Shown piece after piece: positions 12,201-22,283 of a stretch of DNA of 64,000 nt. This DNA is from Capitulum mitella. Lineage: Eukaryota > Arthropoda > Thecostraca > Pollicipedomorpha > Pollicipedidae. The stretch is taken from the NCBI GenBank assembly GCA_030062745.1, contig CP099839.1, positions 25,409,324-25,473,323 of the forward strand, in the 5' to 3' direction. A program made the translations under genes and the position numbers. Positions within the stretch are counted from its first letter, which is position 1, and the number at the start of each line of letters is the position of its first letter. The notes below the pieces were generated by a model, which saw only the letters and a program-made list of their open reading frames with translations, made no database searches and was not told the DNA's origin.

Positions 12201-15200
12201 GATTGGCGGCGATTTTCGGGAGCTTAAGTGACGGGTTTCGATTGAAATGGTGACATCCTCATGGTTTTTCATACCTAACATATTGCGTTTTGATTTTACT
12301 ACTGATTGCACTGCCGGGCCAGTTTGTTCTTTGTATTGCCTTGTAATGCTGTTGACGCTAAACTAGAGGGTTATCGTCCGGAGCTTTATCGTCACCCGGT
12401 CTTGCCAGCTTATGTTTAGCGGAGCATTTTTTATGGGAATGAAATGGGATCTTTTGAGTATGCCTTTTTCATTTAGTCAATACTTATCCGTGGCCAGTCT
12501 GATTTTAACACAGTGTTTTTTTACAGGCTTGTCAAATGCCCAAACGTGTTGAACATCCATGGCAAGATGAAGAGTAAGCGCTTCAAGATATTTGACAAGT
12601 TTCGGAAGATGGAGTCAGGTAAAGTGGTGTGGTGAATGGTGCCTGCTATCATCGTCTGGTGTAAAAGCTGTTGAGCAAAATGTGATGAGGGATGTTGTTT
12701 TTTGGCTTCTGGTTATCATGACCACGTTTCAGGTCATTTGGAGTTTGTTTTCGTGTTGGGTCTGCACAGCGATAGTTTAGTGGTAAACTGAGCTCGCACA
12801 TTTCGTACATAGGTATATATGTACATATATATATATATGTATAATTCAGCGAATAGGAGAGGGTGTGAGCCAAATGATCTCTAACCCGAACGGGAGACGA
12901 TGCACACGGACCGAATGGTGATGTGTGCGCTACAGCAATGTGCAAACGTTACAAAAGCTTTACCCGAAAACGGGGAACGTTGACTGTAAACTCGAGAACG
13001 GGTGAGTGTGCAGAGCACAGTGATGCACGAGCTTGCATATGACAGCATATGCACGCGTCATACGCAGGCTAGTATATAACTATGCACATTCAGCCGTGGT
13101 CGAGTTTATAGATTGAAGGTTCCCCGTTGTCGTATGAAAAATTCCGTAACGTTTCCGCGTTGCTGTAACGTAGCGCGCACATGACCATTGGTCGTCCCCC
13201 GCTCATGCTCGGATTTAATAGGCCAGGGATCATTTGGTCCGCACCCTCTCCTGTTCGCACCTGTTGGGTGTTTGAGCATCGTTGACGTTCGTCCTTCCGT
13301 CGTTGGGTCTGCCTGTTTCTGTCTCTCTGTGGCTGGGTTTCGAATTTATCTGCGGCCGTGTTTCCTTCTCTTTAGCCGCGTTTCTTTTTGCTGCCGCGTT
13401 TCCGGTCTCTGCCCCCTCATCTCGCGCCTCTCTGCTGCCTCGTGTCTAGTCCTTCCGCTGCTGCGTTTTCCGTCTCTCTGCGGCTTCGTTTCCTTCTTTC
13501 CTTGGTCGCGTTTCTGTCTCTTCGTCCGCGTTCCCGCATTCTCCGCGGCCTCGTTTTCGGTCCCTTTGGCCGCTTGTCCGTCTCTCTCTGGCCACGTTTC
13601 CGTGCACGCTGCCCCGCTGCCGGCAGGCGTGCTGCTCTGCACGGACGTGATGGCGCGCGGCGTCGACATCCCGGACGTGCAGCTGGTGGTGCAGTACGAC
13701 CCGCCGTCGTCGGCGTCGGCGTTCGTGCACCGGTGTGGCCGGACGGCGCGCATCGGCCGGCGCGGCGCCGCGCTCGTCCTCCTGCTGCCCGCCGAGATCA
13801 GCTACGTCCAGTTCCTGCAGCTCAACCAGAAGGTGCGGCGCACGGCGGGGCTGGGGGGTCGGCGGACGCTTACATGGGGTGAGGCGGCAGGAGGTCGGAC
13901 GGTCAGGCTCGTCAACGCTGCCAGGAGGAGGGTATGCGTCCAGTTCCTGCAGATCCTGTTGCTCGGTCAGAATGTGCGCCCATTGGTCAGAGCCTGCTGC
14001 TCGGCCAGAATGTGGGTCCGATGGGCAGATGCCACAACTCAACCTAAAGAAGTGTGTGTGGCTGGACCCTGCAGGTCATTGGGAAAGTGGGTGCCTGCTG
14101 CAGAGCTAATCCATGTTTAATATCGGCATTGCATTTACCGATCATCGGGCACTTTGCAGGCCCATTGTCTTGCTTTATGATGTTTGTACGTTTGCAGTCG
14201 TTGCAGTGACAAATATTTTTTCCGATATTCGGATGTCGAACATGTCAGATGTGGATTGCTACGTGGAAGGGAACCTTGGGGACATGACAGCTCTGCGTTT
14301 TCTCCTTGATAATTACGTTGGCGTTGTCCGTACTGCACATAAAGTTCACGCTTTAGACTTCATCTTACCGACAACGCTGTGCGACCGATTGTTGGCCTGT
14401 ATTGATGCGTACGTTGTCTGACCGTGGTACGCTCTGGCCTCTGCACCAGGTGGCGCTGGCGGAGATGGCGGCGCCACCGGAGCCGCCTGGGTTCTGTGAA
14501 GAGCTACGCCAGCTCCAGATGAGGGACAGGGCCAACTATGACCGGGCCACGCGGGCGTTCGTCTCCTTTGTGCAGGCCTACGCCAAGCACGAGTGTCGAC
14601 TCATATTCGAGTTGAAAGGTGGCTATGTATGGCCGGGTACGGATTGTGTGTTTATATTGCGTTCGTGCCAATAAGTACTTTGACGATTAAAATTACATAG
14701 CTATCCTGACCGTTAATTTGTGATTAGTTGAGACGTGTAAATGTAAAACGTTGGTCAAATAAATTTAAACGTTACGAGGAATTAACCTGCCATTGAAGGG
14801 GAGGGGAGGCGAACGTCCCGCTAACGCGTTTCTTAGATACCTCTCAGACGAATAGACGCAGTGTCCTGAAACTTTCGGTACCTTCCCCAACATAAATTGT
14901 GCATACGTTTTAAAAGGATTTGGAAATGAAGTCATCTTTTGTCACGTCTTAATGGCGCGGCGTCGTAAAGACAACCATGTTATGCGATTCTACGTCCAAT
15001 TTTTACTTCGCCGCCGTATTGTCGCCGCTTTTACTATGTATGGTGACCGTGGCTTGCATTGCATATCAACATGACCTGAGAGTCCAGCATGGGGCATGTA
15101 TGACCTTGTGCTAGGCAATCCTCGGTCAGATATGGGTTCTTCATTTTTGGGTCCAATAAAAATACTTTTTAGGAACGGACCTGGATAAACTGATTCTTTG

Positions 15201-18200
15201 AATACAGCCAGATAGATTATCGAATTTTCATGCAACGAACTGCATCTCAAACTTGCGCAATAGTTTCTTGCAACAGTGCAATATTTTGTTTCGTAGTTTG
15301 ACCCGTGGTGATTTCACGCAGATTTCAGCTTGGCGAGTAAAGTGGTGGCTGCTGCTTGACGTTCTGGATGAACGGTGTGGAGATATCGGCCTTTGCATTG
15401 TTGTGCAACATCGTGGAAACGTGCAACATGGGACAAACCGACTTGTAGGATCATCCGAAAATCGTCAGATGTAGGTCACTAGCGTGCTCGTGTTTTCACG
15501 TTCCGAGTTTGAAACTGCGTGGAGCCATTTCCAATTTTTTTTTTGCGACCAAGACCTTTTGAAAGTGTCTTTTTTAGAATTTTGGTGTCCGATGAGGCCA
15601 GGAAACGTGCGTTGCGTAGCACGTTGTAGCGGACGTCAAATTTGACCCAGCCTGTGACCTTGACCTTTCACGGTAGTGTCAGGTGGCATTTAGGTATGAG
15701 GTAAGTCTGCCAGGAACATATTGCCACGCAGACTTCAATCTCTGTCTCCTTTTCATTATGATCACGCGACTCTGGAGAAAATGGACATCTTTCCTTATTT
15801 AAACCTGATCTGTGACGTCATCAGTGACTCAAAAGTTGAAAAATGTATGTGTCACAGGATCACAAGGTTCGGCACTATCGGTTGGCGTTTGAATGAGCTG
15901 AATCGGATGATTGGTTCTCGATATAAATGGGGGATGTTAACCCTCCAGTCCATGGAAGGTGACGAAATACCCCAGCCACTGCAGGGTTAAAACGTAAATG
16001 TGTCGTTTGACATGACCATGCGATGAATTAATAAAGTCGCCGTACGTTGTACCGCGATGTTCCGTTTGTTTTCTCTTGCAGCACGTCAGTGCAATTTTTG
16101 TAAACTCGTTGATTCATGAGATACTGTTTGAGATGCCTGACTTTGTGTCACGTTTTGGTGAACACACGATTGTCGTATTTTGGCTTCTACTTTTGTTACT
16201 ACCAGATCTAGGCAGCAGCGTCATTCTTACTAAAGATGACCATACTAGTCCTTTTTTACTTCTGTCCTGTCATTTTGTCCTTATTGTTGTGCTGGTTTGT
16301 CATTGGCCGTTAGTTTTTATTTACCTGTGGTAAATTCATGAAGTCGTCGAGAGTTTTACCGTTACCTTCTGTTTGTTTCCCTTGCGGCATACCGACATGT
16401 GTTTTTGACAACTGTTGACTCGTGGTCGGAGTTCAGGTATTGTCCGAGAGGCTTGTGTTTGACGCGTTTTCGTTAACACACGATCCTCGTATCTACTCAT
16501 CCGTTTTTGTTACAAATACCAAACCTTGGCAGCGACTGCATTCTTAACCAGAGTTTGACCATGGCAGTGCCAGTTTTTTTTTTTTACTTTTAGCGGGCTG
16601 ATTCCCGCTATGGTGATGGACAAAAGCGAGCGATACTGTGTAGTCCGTGATGCTTTCATATTTTCGTATTACGCGTTTAATTCCCGCCTGATGATCATGT
16701 TGTGTTGGTCAAGCGCTGGCATGCTTGCTGTCTGAGGGGCGGTGTGGGACTTTGCTCGCCGCCTGCACGTTCTTTTCGCGACGTATGACCACGATATGAC
16801 CATGAACCCGGAGCTTCCTAGAACCAGGACAACCGATTATATTCCCGCAGAGCTTCCGCTGGGTCAGCTGGCCACCGGCATGGGCCTGCTGCAGCTACCC
16901 AGGATGCCCGAGCTCAAGGGCAGGACGGTGACCGACTTCACGCCTGCCGAGGTGGACCTCAACTCCATACCATACCGGTCAGTACCGCGCTCCGCCTGGC
17001 CACACGCTGTACATCGCCTGGCGGACACCGTGGCGGCCGATAGCACGGCCTTGTGTCGGCTGCTCGGATTGTGGTTCGTTTGCACTAGCCGTGAAATCGA
17101 CGCAGTTTGCGTTTGGAACGCAGTCGCTTTCACGGAAGCCGTATCAGTGAGATTGCTGCGTTTTTGTGGGTTTCGTGATCGATGCCTCGATAGCGAGTCC
17201 CATGGGTCTGATTTACGCGGCCTCGGTGCGCGGCGTCATCGCCCTTGGAATCGATAATGATTCGGTGAGGCCTCAGGGGTGCAATGCTAGCGCGATGTGT
17301 CCGATTTTTGGCGCCGTAGTGGGATACGGTTCAGGTGTATTGGTGCATCTGACGAAGTGAATGGGAAACGTTGCATCGAGGAAGTGGCTGTTAAACATGG
17401 CTAATGCTGGCATGTATCGGTACCGGTAAATTACCGATTTATGTCTGCTGGAATTTCTAGAACATGTGGTGTTGCTGCCCCAAACGACAGTCCTTCGTTT
17501 GTCGCTGGCATTCTTTTGAGTCAAAACCGGTACGTTCACGTGACAATAAGCACCTACGCATGCTTTCTCACATCCATTTGCTCGGACAACAGGTGCTTAC
17601 TGCTGTTTGTGTGTTTGCTTATCGCCGTATTTAGGCTTTGGCACGCGCGCTTTGTGGAGCTCGACTACGCGTTTTCCGAGCAAATGCGGCGAGGCCTTCT
17701 TTCAGCGTGCTTGTTCTTTGGAGCCGCCGTCGACCTTCCCCTGGCTAGAATGCGATTCGCGTTTTGACGGGGCTTAATGGGACCGCCCGGGTCGCTCCCG
17801 CCCGCGTACAAGGGACGCGCCCCTGAGCCCAATTACACCCAGCCGTCGATCCGGAAATTAGAGCCGCGACCGACGACAACAGTCTGACGCGTCGTCAGCG
17901 AAGATCCGCCCCTCTTCGGCGGGCACGAGCCAGCGACGGGCGGCCGCCGCCGGGGAGGGTGGAGGGCGGACAGGTGCGCGGTTCAGACAGGAATGCCTGG
18001 GCTCGGGCCGGGCCGGCGCCACCTTGCGGCTGTCACGGAGGCGCCGGTAGGGAGGGCCCGGTAAACAAAGCAGGTCGTGTGCATTCCTCCGGTGGCTGTT
18101 CAGGCCGGCCGCCAGCGGGCTGGTGACGTCATCGCCGTCGATCGTCCCCGCGGGCTGCCGCCGGGGGCCGGGGGAGGCACCTTCAGGGTCACGTATGGTG

Positions 18201-19366
18201 TGGTTAGGGGTGACCGTCTGTGGGGTCAGGGGTTCTGTGTAGGCTGCTGTCAGTCGGTCCACGTATTAGTGACTGGGATCGGTTTCGCGTGGGTGTTCTG
18301 GCATCTGTACGGACAGCTCGGCGAATCTGTACCATCTGCCAGTGGTGCGACCAGTGGATCAGGCGTTGTACTCTGTCGTGAAAAGTACCGTCAGCGTTAC
18401 GTACGACTTGTCCGGCTGAAACTGCTGGAAGGGGTCACATGATGTCCAGGTGAAGCTGCCAGAGGTGGTTAAACGATCTTCGGATGAAATTGTCCCGTTG
18501 ATGTGACTGATCGGATTGACGTGATGTCCGGATGAATATGTCAGTGAGGGTCATATGATGTCCAGGTGAAGCTGTCAGAGGAGGTCAAACGATCTCCGGG
18601 TGAAACTGTCCCGTTGACGCGATGTCCGGATGTCCGCGAATCTGCCAGAGTGGGTCACGCGATGTCCAGGTGAAGTTACCAGTGGGGGGTTCACACGATG
18701 TCCGGGTGAAGCCGCCAGTGGGAGTTCACACGATGTCCGTCGGTCGCCACAGGAACGAGCAGCGCGAGGCGGCGCGGCAGGCCAAGCTGGCATCCTATCG
18801 CCAGACCGGCGCCTGGCCCGGCGCCAAGGTGGCCAAGCCCAAGCCCTGGAGCGAGTCCAAGGCCAAGAAGAAGAAGCAGATGGAGAAGAAGCAGAAGCGG
18901 CGCGAGGTGAAGGAGACGAAGAAGAAGCGGAAGCGGGAGGTGGACCAGGACGAGTGGGATGAGATGGCGAGCGAAGCGAGGGCGCTCAAGAAGCTGAAAA
19001 AGGGAAAGGTGCGTTCTTTCACGGTGCGCCCTCGTTGCTTCCGGTTGTGGTCAGTGTTTGTAGTATCTGCTCATCAAACGCTCCGTTGATGCCGTTTGTA
19101 TCGATTCTGAACAGGCTTTCCCGTGCCATTCATGCACCGCACAGCAACTGGCCGGAAACTTCATTTTGTATCGATCTTGGACCGTGTTCATTTTCAGCAC
19201 ATTACACATGCATTATTGCGCAGTAATGTACGTTTTGACATCGCGTTCCACTGTACTTCTAGCATCGTTTGAACAACTGCACTTACGGTCCCCTTGTGTA
19301 ATGCATGTGTTTTTGTTACAGATGACCAAGCGACAGTTTGACAAGTCGATGGGCATGGAGGACTGA
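6184..19366 (+). CDS. DDX55: DDX55 ATP-dependent RNA helicase, complete gene span (11 exons, 581 codons)
   Basis: Eleven exons join in phase to 1,746 nt (581 residues plus stop; human DDX55 is about 600). All DEAD-box motifs are present in order: Q-motif glutamine at residue 33, Walker A AVTGSGKT (50-57), PTREL and TPGR, DEAD (168-171), SAT (199-201), ARGVDIP (324-330) and HRCGRTAR (349-356). A DUF4217-type C-terminal domain ([12 protein letters not shown], then LPRMPELKG) and a Lys/Arg-rich tail follow. These C-terminal matches separate DDX55 (yeast Spb4 group) from other DEAD helicases. Family members act in the nucleolus on pre-60S ribosome assembly. It lies head-to-head with OSBPL9. Odd points are CpG-poor, AT-rich early exons against very GC-rich exons 4 and 7-10, and introns loaded with transposon remains and minisatellites. 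Confidence 0.96.
7300..8690 (+). mobile_element. Decayed non-LTR (LINE) reverse transcriptase remnant
   Basis: Successive frames give reverse-transcriptase-like segments in order: [49 protein letters not shown] and IFTNNIP. A YADNTQ (F/YADD-like) block, MNSLKMNAEK and [17 protein letters not shown] follow. These resemble the palm and thumb of Jockey/CR1-type LINE polymerases. Frame changes near 7,750 and later, in-frame stops and loss of the second catalytic Asp show it is dead. Only the 3' part remains and no endonuclease domain was recognised. It lies in DDX55 intron 1, in the same orientation as the gene. CpG is sparse in the first part and common after about 8,150. Confidence 0.85.
8731..9168. 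mobile_element. hAT-type non-autonomous element (MITE), 438 bp
   Basis: The ends are inverted repeats: the left end starts CAGTGTTGGAAACC and the reversed right end starts CAGTGCTGGAAAAAC. Both continue to a shared CTGGTGTC block and a GGAG. Perfect 8-bp direct repeats GTGGGGCG flank it at 8723-8730 and 9169-9176, the target-site length of hAT elements. No transposase frame is present, so it must have been moved in trans. It lies in DDX55 intron 1 just after the LINE remnant. Confidence 0.88.
9877..9984 (+). CDS. DDX55: DDX55 exon 2 (Walker A)
   Basis: Thirty-six codons (residues 34-69), starting AACIPQFM and containing [10 protein letters not shown], the motif I P-loop that binds ATP phosphates. 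It ends with the LLEILL helix. The acceptor is GTCCACAG and the donor CTG/GTAAGG, phase 0 at both ends. Confidence 0.95.
10294..10572 (+). CDS. DDX55: DDX55 exon 3 (motifs Ia and Ib)
   Basis: Ninety-three codons (residues 70-162) with [10 protein letters not shown] (motif Ia), FIGGTNP (GG motif) and NIIVATPGR (motif Ib). These match human TPTRELAIQI and NIIVATPGR. The acceptor is CTCGTGTTTCAG and the donor CTG/GTAAGC, phase 0. Confidence 0.95.
10745..11249 (+). repeat. Tandem array of duplicated 3' splice-site/exon-start sequence
   Basis: Units of 46-68 bp repeat the pattern TTTGCTGCTGCAGCTGACTT, a C/T-rich stretch, YAG and GAGGTGCTGG. AG dinucleotides at candidate acceptors end at 10770, 10834, 10897, 10952, 11008, 11054, 11122, 11184 and the real one at 11249. 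Several copies keep both the pyrimidine tract and the first ten bases of DDX55 exon 4. The array therefore arose by tandem duplication across the intron 3/exon 4 boundary. Confidence 0.92.
11250..11442 (+). CDS. DDX55: DDX55 exon 4 (DEAD and SAT motifs)
   Basis: 193 nt, phase 0 in and phase 1 out. It encodes [16 protein letters not shown] (motif II, Mg-ATP hydrolysis), [11 protein letters not shown] (motif III) and VRAGLRNPV. The acceptor CACCCCTCAG is the last member of a tandem array of near-identical acceptor copies upstream, and only this copy is followed by the helicase reading frame. The donor is G/GTATGG. Confidence 0.95.
11930..12101 (+). CDS. DDX55: DDX55 exon 5 (motif IV region)
   Basis: 172 nt, phase 1 in and phase 2 out. 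It encodes [14 protein letters not shown] and [15 protein letters not shown], against human LENYYMVCKA and HLVFFSTCACVEYY. The acceptor is TTGTTTTAG and the donor GA/GTGAGT. Confidence 0.95.
12527..12618 (+). CDS. DDX55: DDX55 exon 6
   Basis: 92 nt, phase 2 in and phase 1 out. It encodes [20 protein letters not shown], matching human CIHGKMKYKRNKIFMEFRK in the second RecA-like domain. The acceptor is TTTTTTTACAG and the donor TCAG/GTAAAG. Confidence 0.95.
13290..13626 (+). repeat. Degenerate pyrimidine-rich tandem repeat before DDX55 exon 7
   Basis: The 340 bases before the exon 7 acceptor repeat variants of GCGTTTCCGTCTCTCTGCGG and CCTCGTTTCCTTC at irregular 25-35-bp spacing. The stretch is strongly C/T-biased on the coding strand and so forms an unusually long polypyrimidine region. 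An open frame runs through it, but its Ser/Phe/Leu/Arg content reflects the repeat, not protein coding. Confidence 0.75.
13627..13832 (+). CDS. DDX55: DDX55 exon 7 (motifs V and VI)
   Basis: 206 nt, phase 1 in and phase 0 out. It encodes [14 protein letters not shown] (motif V), [20 protein letters not shown] (motif VI with the arginine finger) and [10 protein letters not shown]. It is very GC-rich with almost exclusively C/G third positions. The acceptor is GCTGCCGGCAG, preceded by a long pyrimidine-rich repeat. The donor is AAG/GTGCGG. Confidence 0.96.
14450..14618 (+). CDS. DDX55: DDX55 exon 8 (C-terminal DUF4217-type domain)
   Basis: 169 nt, phase 0 in and phase 1 out. It encodes a Pro-rich spacer, [20 protein letters not shown] and [12 protein letters not shown]. 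Human DDX55 has [22 protein letters not shown] here, which is diagnostic for this subfamily. The acceptor is CCTCTGCACCAG and the donor AAAG/GTGGCT (weaker). Confidence 0.93.
16050..16580 (+). repeat. Diverged direct duplication in DDX55 intron 8
   Basis: About 200 bp from near 16,055 and again from near 16,360 share order and wording: TCTGTTTGTTTCCCTTGC-like start, AACTCGTTGA/AACTGTTGACTCGTG, CGTTTTGGTGAACACACGAT / CGTTTTCGTTAACACACGAT, and GGCAGCAGCGTCATTCTTA / GGCAGCGACTGCATTCTTA. The copies are about 305 bp apart and have many substitutions, so the duplication is old. Confidence 0.75.
16851..16977 (+). CDS. DDX55: DDX55 exon 9
   Basis: 127 nt, phase 1 in and phase 2 out. It encodes [20 protein letters not shown] and ends VDLNSIPYR, matching human FALLRMPKMPELRG and DTIPF. 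The acceptor is TATATTCCCGCAG and the donor CCG/GTCAGT. Confidence 0.94.
18441..18752 (+). repeat. 35-36-bp minisatellite abutting DDX55 exon 10 acceptor
   Basis: Units begin GATGTCC (18441, 18522 region, 18557, 18621, 18661, 18697, 18732) and continue AGGTGAAGCTGCCAGAGG then GTCACAC-like sequence. The last unit is cut short and passes directly into GTCGCCACAG, the exon 10 acceptor. Several units contain CCAG or TCAG triplets that resemble weak acceptors. Confidence 0.9.
18753..19008 (+). CDS. DDX55: DDX55 exon 10 (basic tail)
   Basis: 256 nt, phase 2 in and phase 0 out. It encodes the Lys/Arg/Glu-rich tail: [28 protein letters not shown] and ALKKLKKGK, against human KAWSKQKAKKEKKKK and [10 protein letters not shown]. 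The tail is likely nucleolar-targeting and RNA-binding. The acceptor GTCGCCACAG is directly abutted by a 35-36-bp minisatellite. Confidence 0.93.
19322..19366 (+). CDS. DDX55: DDX55 exon 11 (last codons and stop)
   Basis: Fourteen codons ([14 protein letters not shown]) and TGA, after the acceptor TTTTTGTTACAG. It continues KKLKKGK as in human (KKGKITEEEFEK), but ours ends earlier by about 20 residues. I see no canonical AATAAA close downstream, so the transcript end is unplaced. Confidence 0.88.
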   Translation: MTKRQFDKSMGMED

Positions 19367-20508
19367 TGGCTGCGAGTCGTCGATTCTTTGACCAGAGGCA
19401 TGCAGGCTGTGAGCTGGTGTTATTTTGTTACCAACTGCCGAACCGCAGGTTTTCGGCCAGGCCTCTGCGTTGTCCGACGGACTTAAAATACAGTTGTGGA
19501 TGAAGAAATTTGATTTATTGTTTACCCAGCCGACGCAGATTTAGTGTGTAGTTTGCTGACGAGCTTGTGTCGGCTGATGACACTCGAATTTTATGGAACG
19601 TGTGCCGAACATTAGAAAGATCGACAGTTGATGATGATGATGAGGTTGACGGTGGCTGGTACTGCTGATTGATGTTGGATTAGAGGCATGAAAGATACAC
19701 TGATCTTCCTCAGGAGACTGATGACCAAGCACATTGATTTTGCTGTACCTAATCAATGAAAACGTAGGAATCATTGGGAAAGACTGGAGTATACGTTGGT
19801 GCGCCTGAGCCGTGACAACAACAGTGCTAGCAATCGCGTCTCTGCAGGTTACAAAACACCAAACGACCGCCGTTCATTCCATTGACGAACACTGGCATGT
19901 CTGCTGTTTCAAAAGCCATAACAGGAGCTGCATACGCACTGGTTCTCTTGTCTCATTTTCTTATGAGCAGTAGGAAAAAAAGAACGGTAACTGGTGTCCC
20001 ATGGGTCGACGTATCGTGCGAGCATGTGCCCAGGGGTCGATACGTAGGCCATCTGGATAGCTTGGCAGCGTCAGGGTGGGCGGTCGCCAGTTTTCGACGA
20101 GGCTGACGTGTGTGGACGATCTGGCGCTGGTGGGCTGCCATCGAAATCAAGCTCTGGGTCAACAGTAAGATTTTGACTGAGCGCTTACTTCGAGGGAAAA
20201 TAATCGTAGTAGTGGTTGCATGGCGCTTCAAATGCAATACTGATAAGTACTACTTACGATTTCAGCCGGAAAAACCTGAAACACACATTATTTCCCCCGA
20301 AACAGATTGCGTCGTCACTGGTATGCTAACCGCCAGACGTTCGCGGAGGGATTTTTGACGTTTCTGCGTTAAATAGTTTGTTTACGTTAGATCTCGACGC
20401 TGATTGGTCGTCGGTCGGACTCAAGGTCCAATCAAGAGTAATAAAAAAGGTTGGGAAAATAACTAATGCGATATAAATTATCTTTAAAATAAAAAAAGTT
20501 AGTCGTTA
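19367..20508. other. DDX55 3' flank, no second gene seen
   Basis: This probably includes the DDX55 3' untranslated region. It contains a short (GAT)n run near 19,631. I recognise no other exon. Confidence 0.45.
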
Positions 20509-20590
20509 TATAATAATAATAGTAATAATAATAATAATAATAATGATGATGATGATAATAATAGTAAATAGTAATAATAATAATAAACAA
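20509..20590. repeat. (TAA)n / (TGA)n microsatellite
   Basis: Imperfect TAA triplets with an internal run of four GAT/TGA triplets, in an AT-rich block (about 20,430-20,760). Tyr- and Ile-rich minus-strand frames here are repeat artefacts. Confidence 0.95.
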
Positions 20591-20759
20591 CAGTAACAAT
20601 AAAAAAAGTAAAAATATTACAAAGATGGGAAAGTAAAGTTGCAATTTGAAAAATACTAAATAAAAGTAAAAAGCAGTGAAATAAAATGTCTGAAAAAGAA
20701 ATCATGGAACAAAACTGGAAAATATTAGGAAGTCAAATAAAACAATAAATAAAAATTTA

Positions 20760-20915
20760 CCCTAACCTAACATAGTAACCTAACCCAAACCAACCTAACC
20801 TAACCTAGCCTAACCTAACCTAACCTAACCTAACCTAACCTAACCTAACCTAGCCTAGCCTAGTCTAACCTAACCTAACCTAACCTAACCTAACCTAACC
20901 TTATCTAACCTAGCC
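20760..20915. repeat. Interstitial (CCTAA)n = (TTAGG)n arthropod-type telomere repeat
   Basis: About thirty CCTAA pentamers, with variants such as CCTAG and CCCAA, run for about 155 bp. TTAGG is the canonical arthropod telomere repeat. Its C-rich strand is on the plus strand here. Confidence 0.95.
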
Positions 20916-22283
20916 CAGCACAACCCGACGTAGCAACATAATGTAATCTAACGAGTATTAAATGTCATAATACTGATATCAGATATTCCAACAATTATCT
21001 AATACAATAATATAACGGCGTAAGAATTCAGCAGTTCGTCCAAGTTCAGTTTGTGTCAACAGAATAGAATTTCCATATATATGACGTCATTAATCGCTTG
21101 ATGATGCATGCAGGGTCTACACATCCTTGATGTCAATAACCTTAACCTTGGCGGCACTACATTTTCCGCCGCGGAATAATGTTGTTCTCCGCCAGTCGAC
21201 TGCAGCACGGTATTACTGGGTGGTACGTTATTGTTACGATTTTGTTGTTATTTTTTAGAAAATCGAGAAGTGGAAGGTATGGTTAGAAACAGGATGATAC
21301 ATTGTTTACATTGGTGGCAATTATACAAAGGATTGTTTGCGATTTCGTCGGGCAGAAACTTACCTTTAGCCAAGCTCTGGACAGCGGAAGTGCAAAGTGC
21401 CTGGCGTTACTGAAGGCGCTGAACATTTGTGTTATTGTCACTGGCATCCTGCGAATGAAATACGCAGCTGTCGACGTGCGATGTGTTAAGTGCACAAATC
21501 ACACCATCGGGCAATGGTATTTTGGGGTAATAGGTGTGTAGTTTCGTTGGTGAAATCTTGATTTTTACGAGCTTTGCATGAACGGTATGTCCGTTATCTG
21601 TTCGTGGAAATTTGATCAACTTTTTACCAGGTTTCTTGGTGATCATGGTACATGTTTGTACCGGCTTTTACTTGTACACATTTTCATATTAAACATTTGC
21701 TGGCAATCTCCTGGACAATCCACACTCCTTATCAGCGTGAGTTGACCTGTGCTCGGGTTATAACTCTGTAACCGGGGATATTTGGTAACATTTTTGCGTA
21801 AAACGCTCCATTGATCAATGATCGGTGTTCTTCGTAACAGATCAGATTTTCAAGCTTATCTACCAGATATTCATGGCTGAAATCTAAGATTTATTTCCAT
21901 CTTGATAAAACATGTAAAAAGTACACATGAATATGCTGACGTTTCATTCCACCGACACGAAGTCAGAACTTCTTCGGTCTGTTTTCCATCGGGCAAGTTC
22001 AGTTTCAACCATCCCATACGGCATGAAATCGAACCAGTCGGATTTGCGCATCATCCACTGAGCTGCAGAAACGGTCAAAATCTGATCATGTCCGCAGAAA
22101 CCAGTATGACAAATTACACATCACTCGCAACAGGTCGTCATTTGCCGAGTAAAAAAGACAGAGCCCGTTATGGCGCTCTCGTCACGCGTCAAAAGACACG
22201 GACGAGCTGTCGTCTCGTCGGCGTTCCCGAGGAACCGTCTGTGCTTGCCGCTGTCCCGGGAAACCCGGTGGAACACGGCGTCT
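20916..22283. other. No recognisable gene
   Basis: Mixed-composition sequence with only short frames of unconvincing composition. It lies between the DDX55 end and the 3' end of the minus-strand membrane-protein block. Part may be the 3' untranslated region of that gene. Confidence 0.4.

Noticed and set aside
13188..14120. 310-codon frame across DDX55 exon 7
   Set aside because: Only 13627-13832 is exon; the flanks are pyrimidine repeat and intron translated in the same frame.
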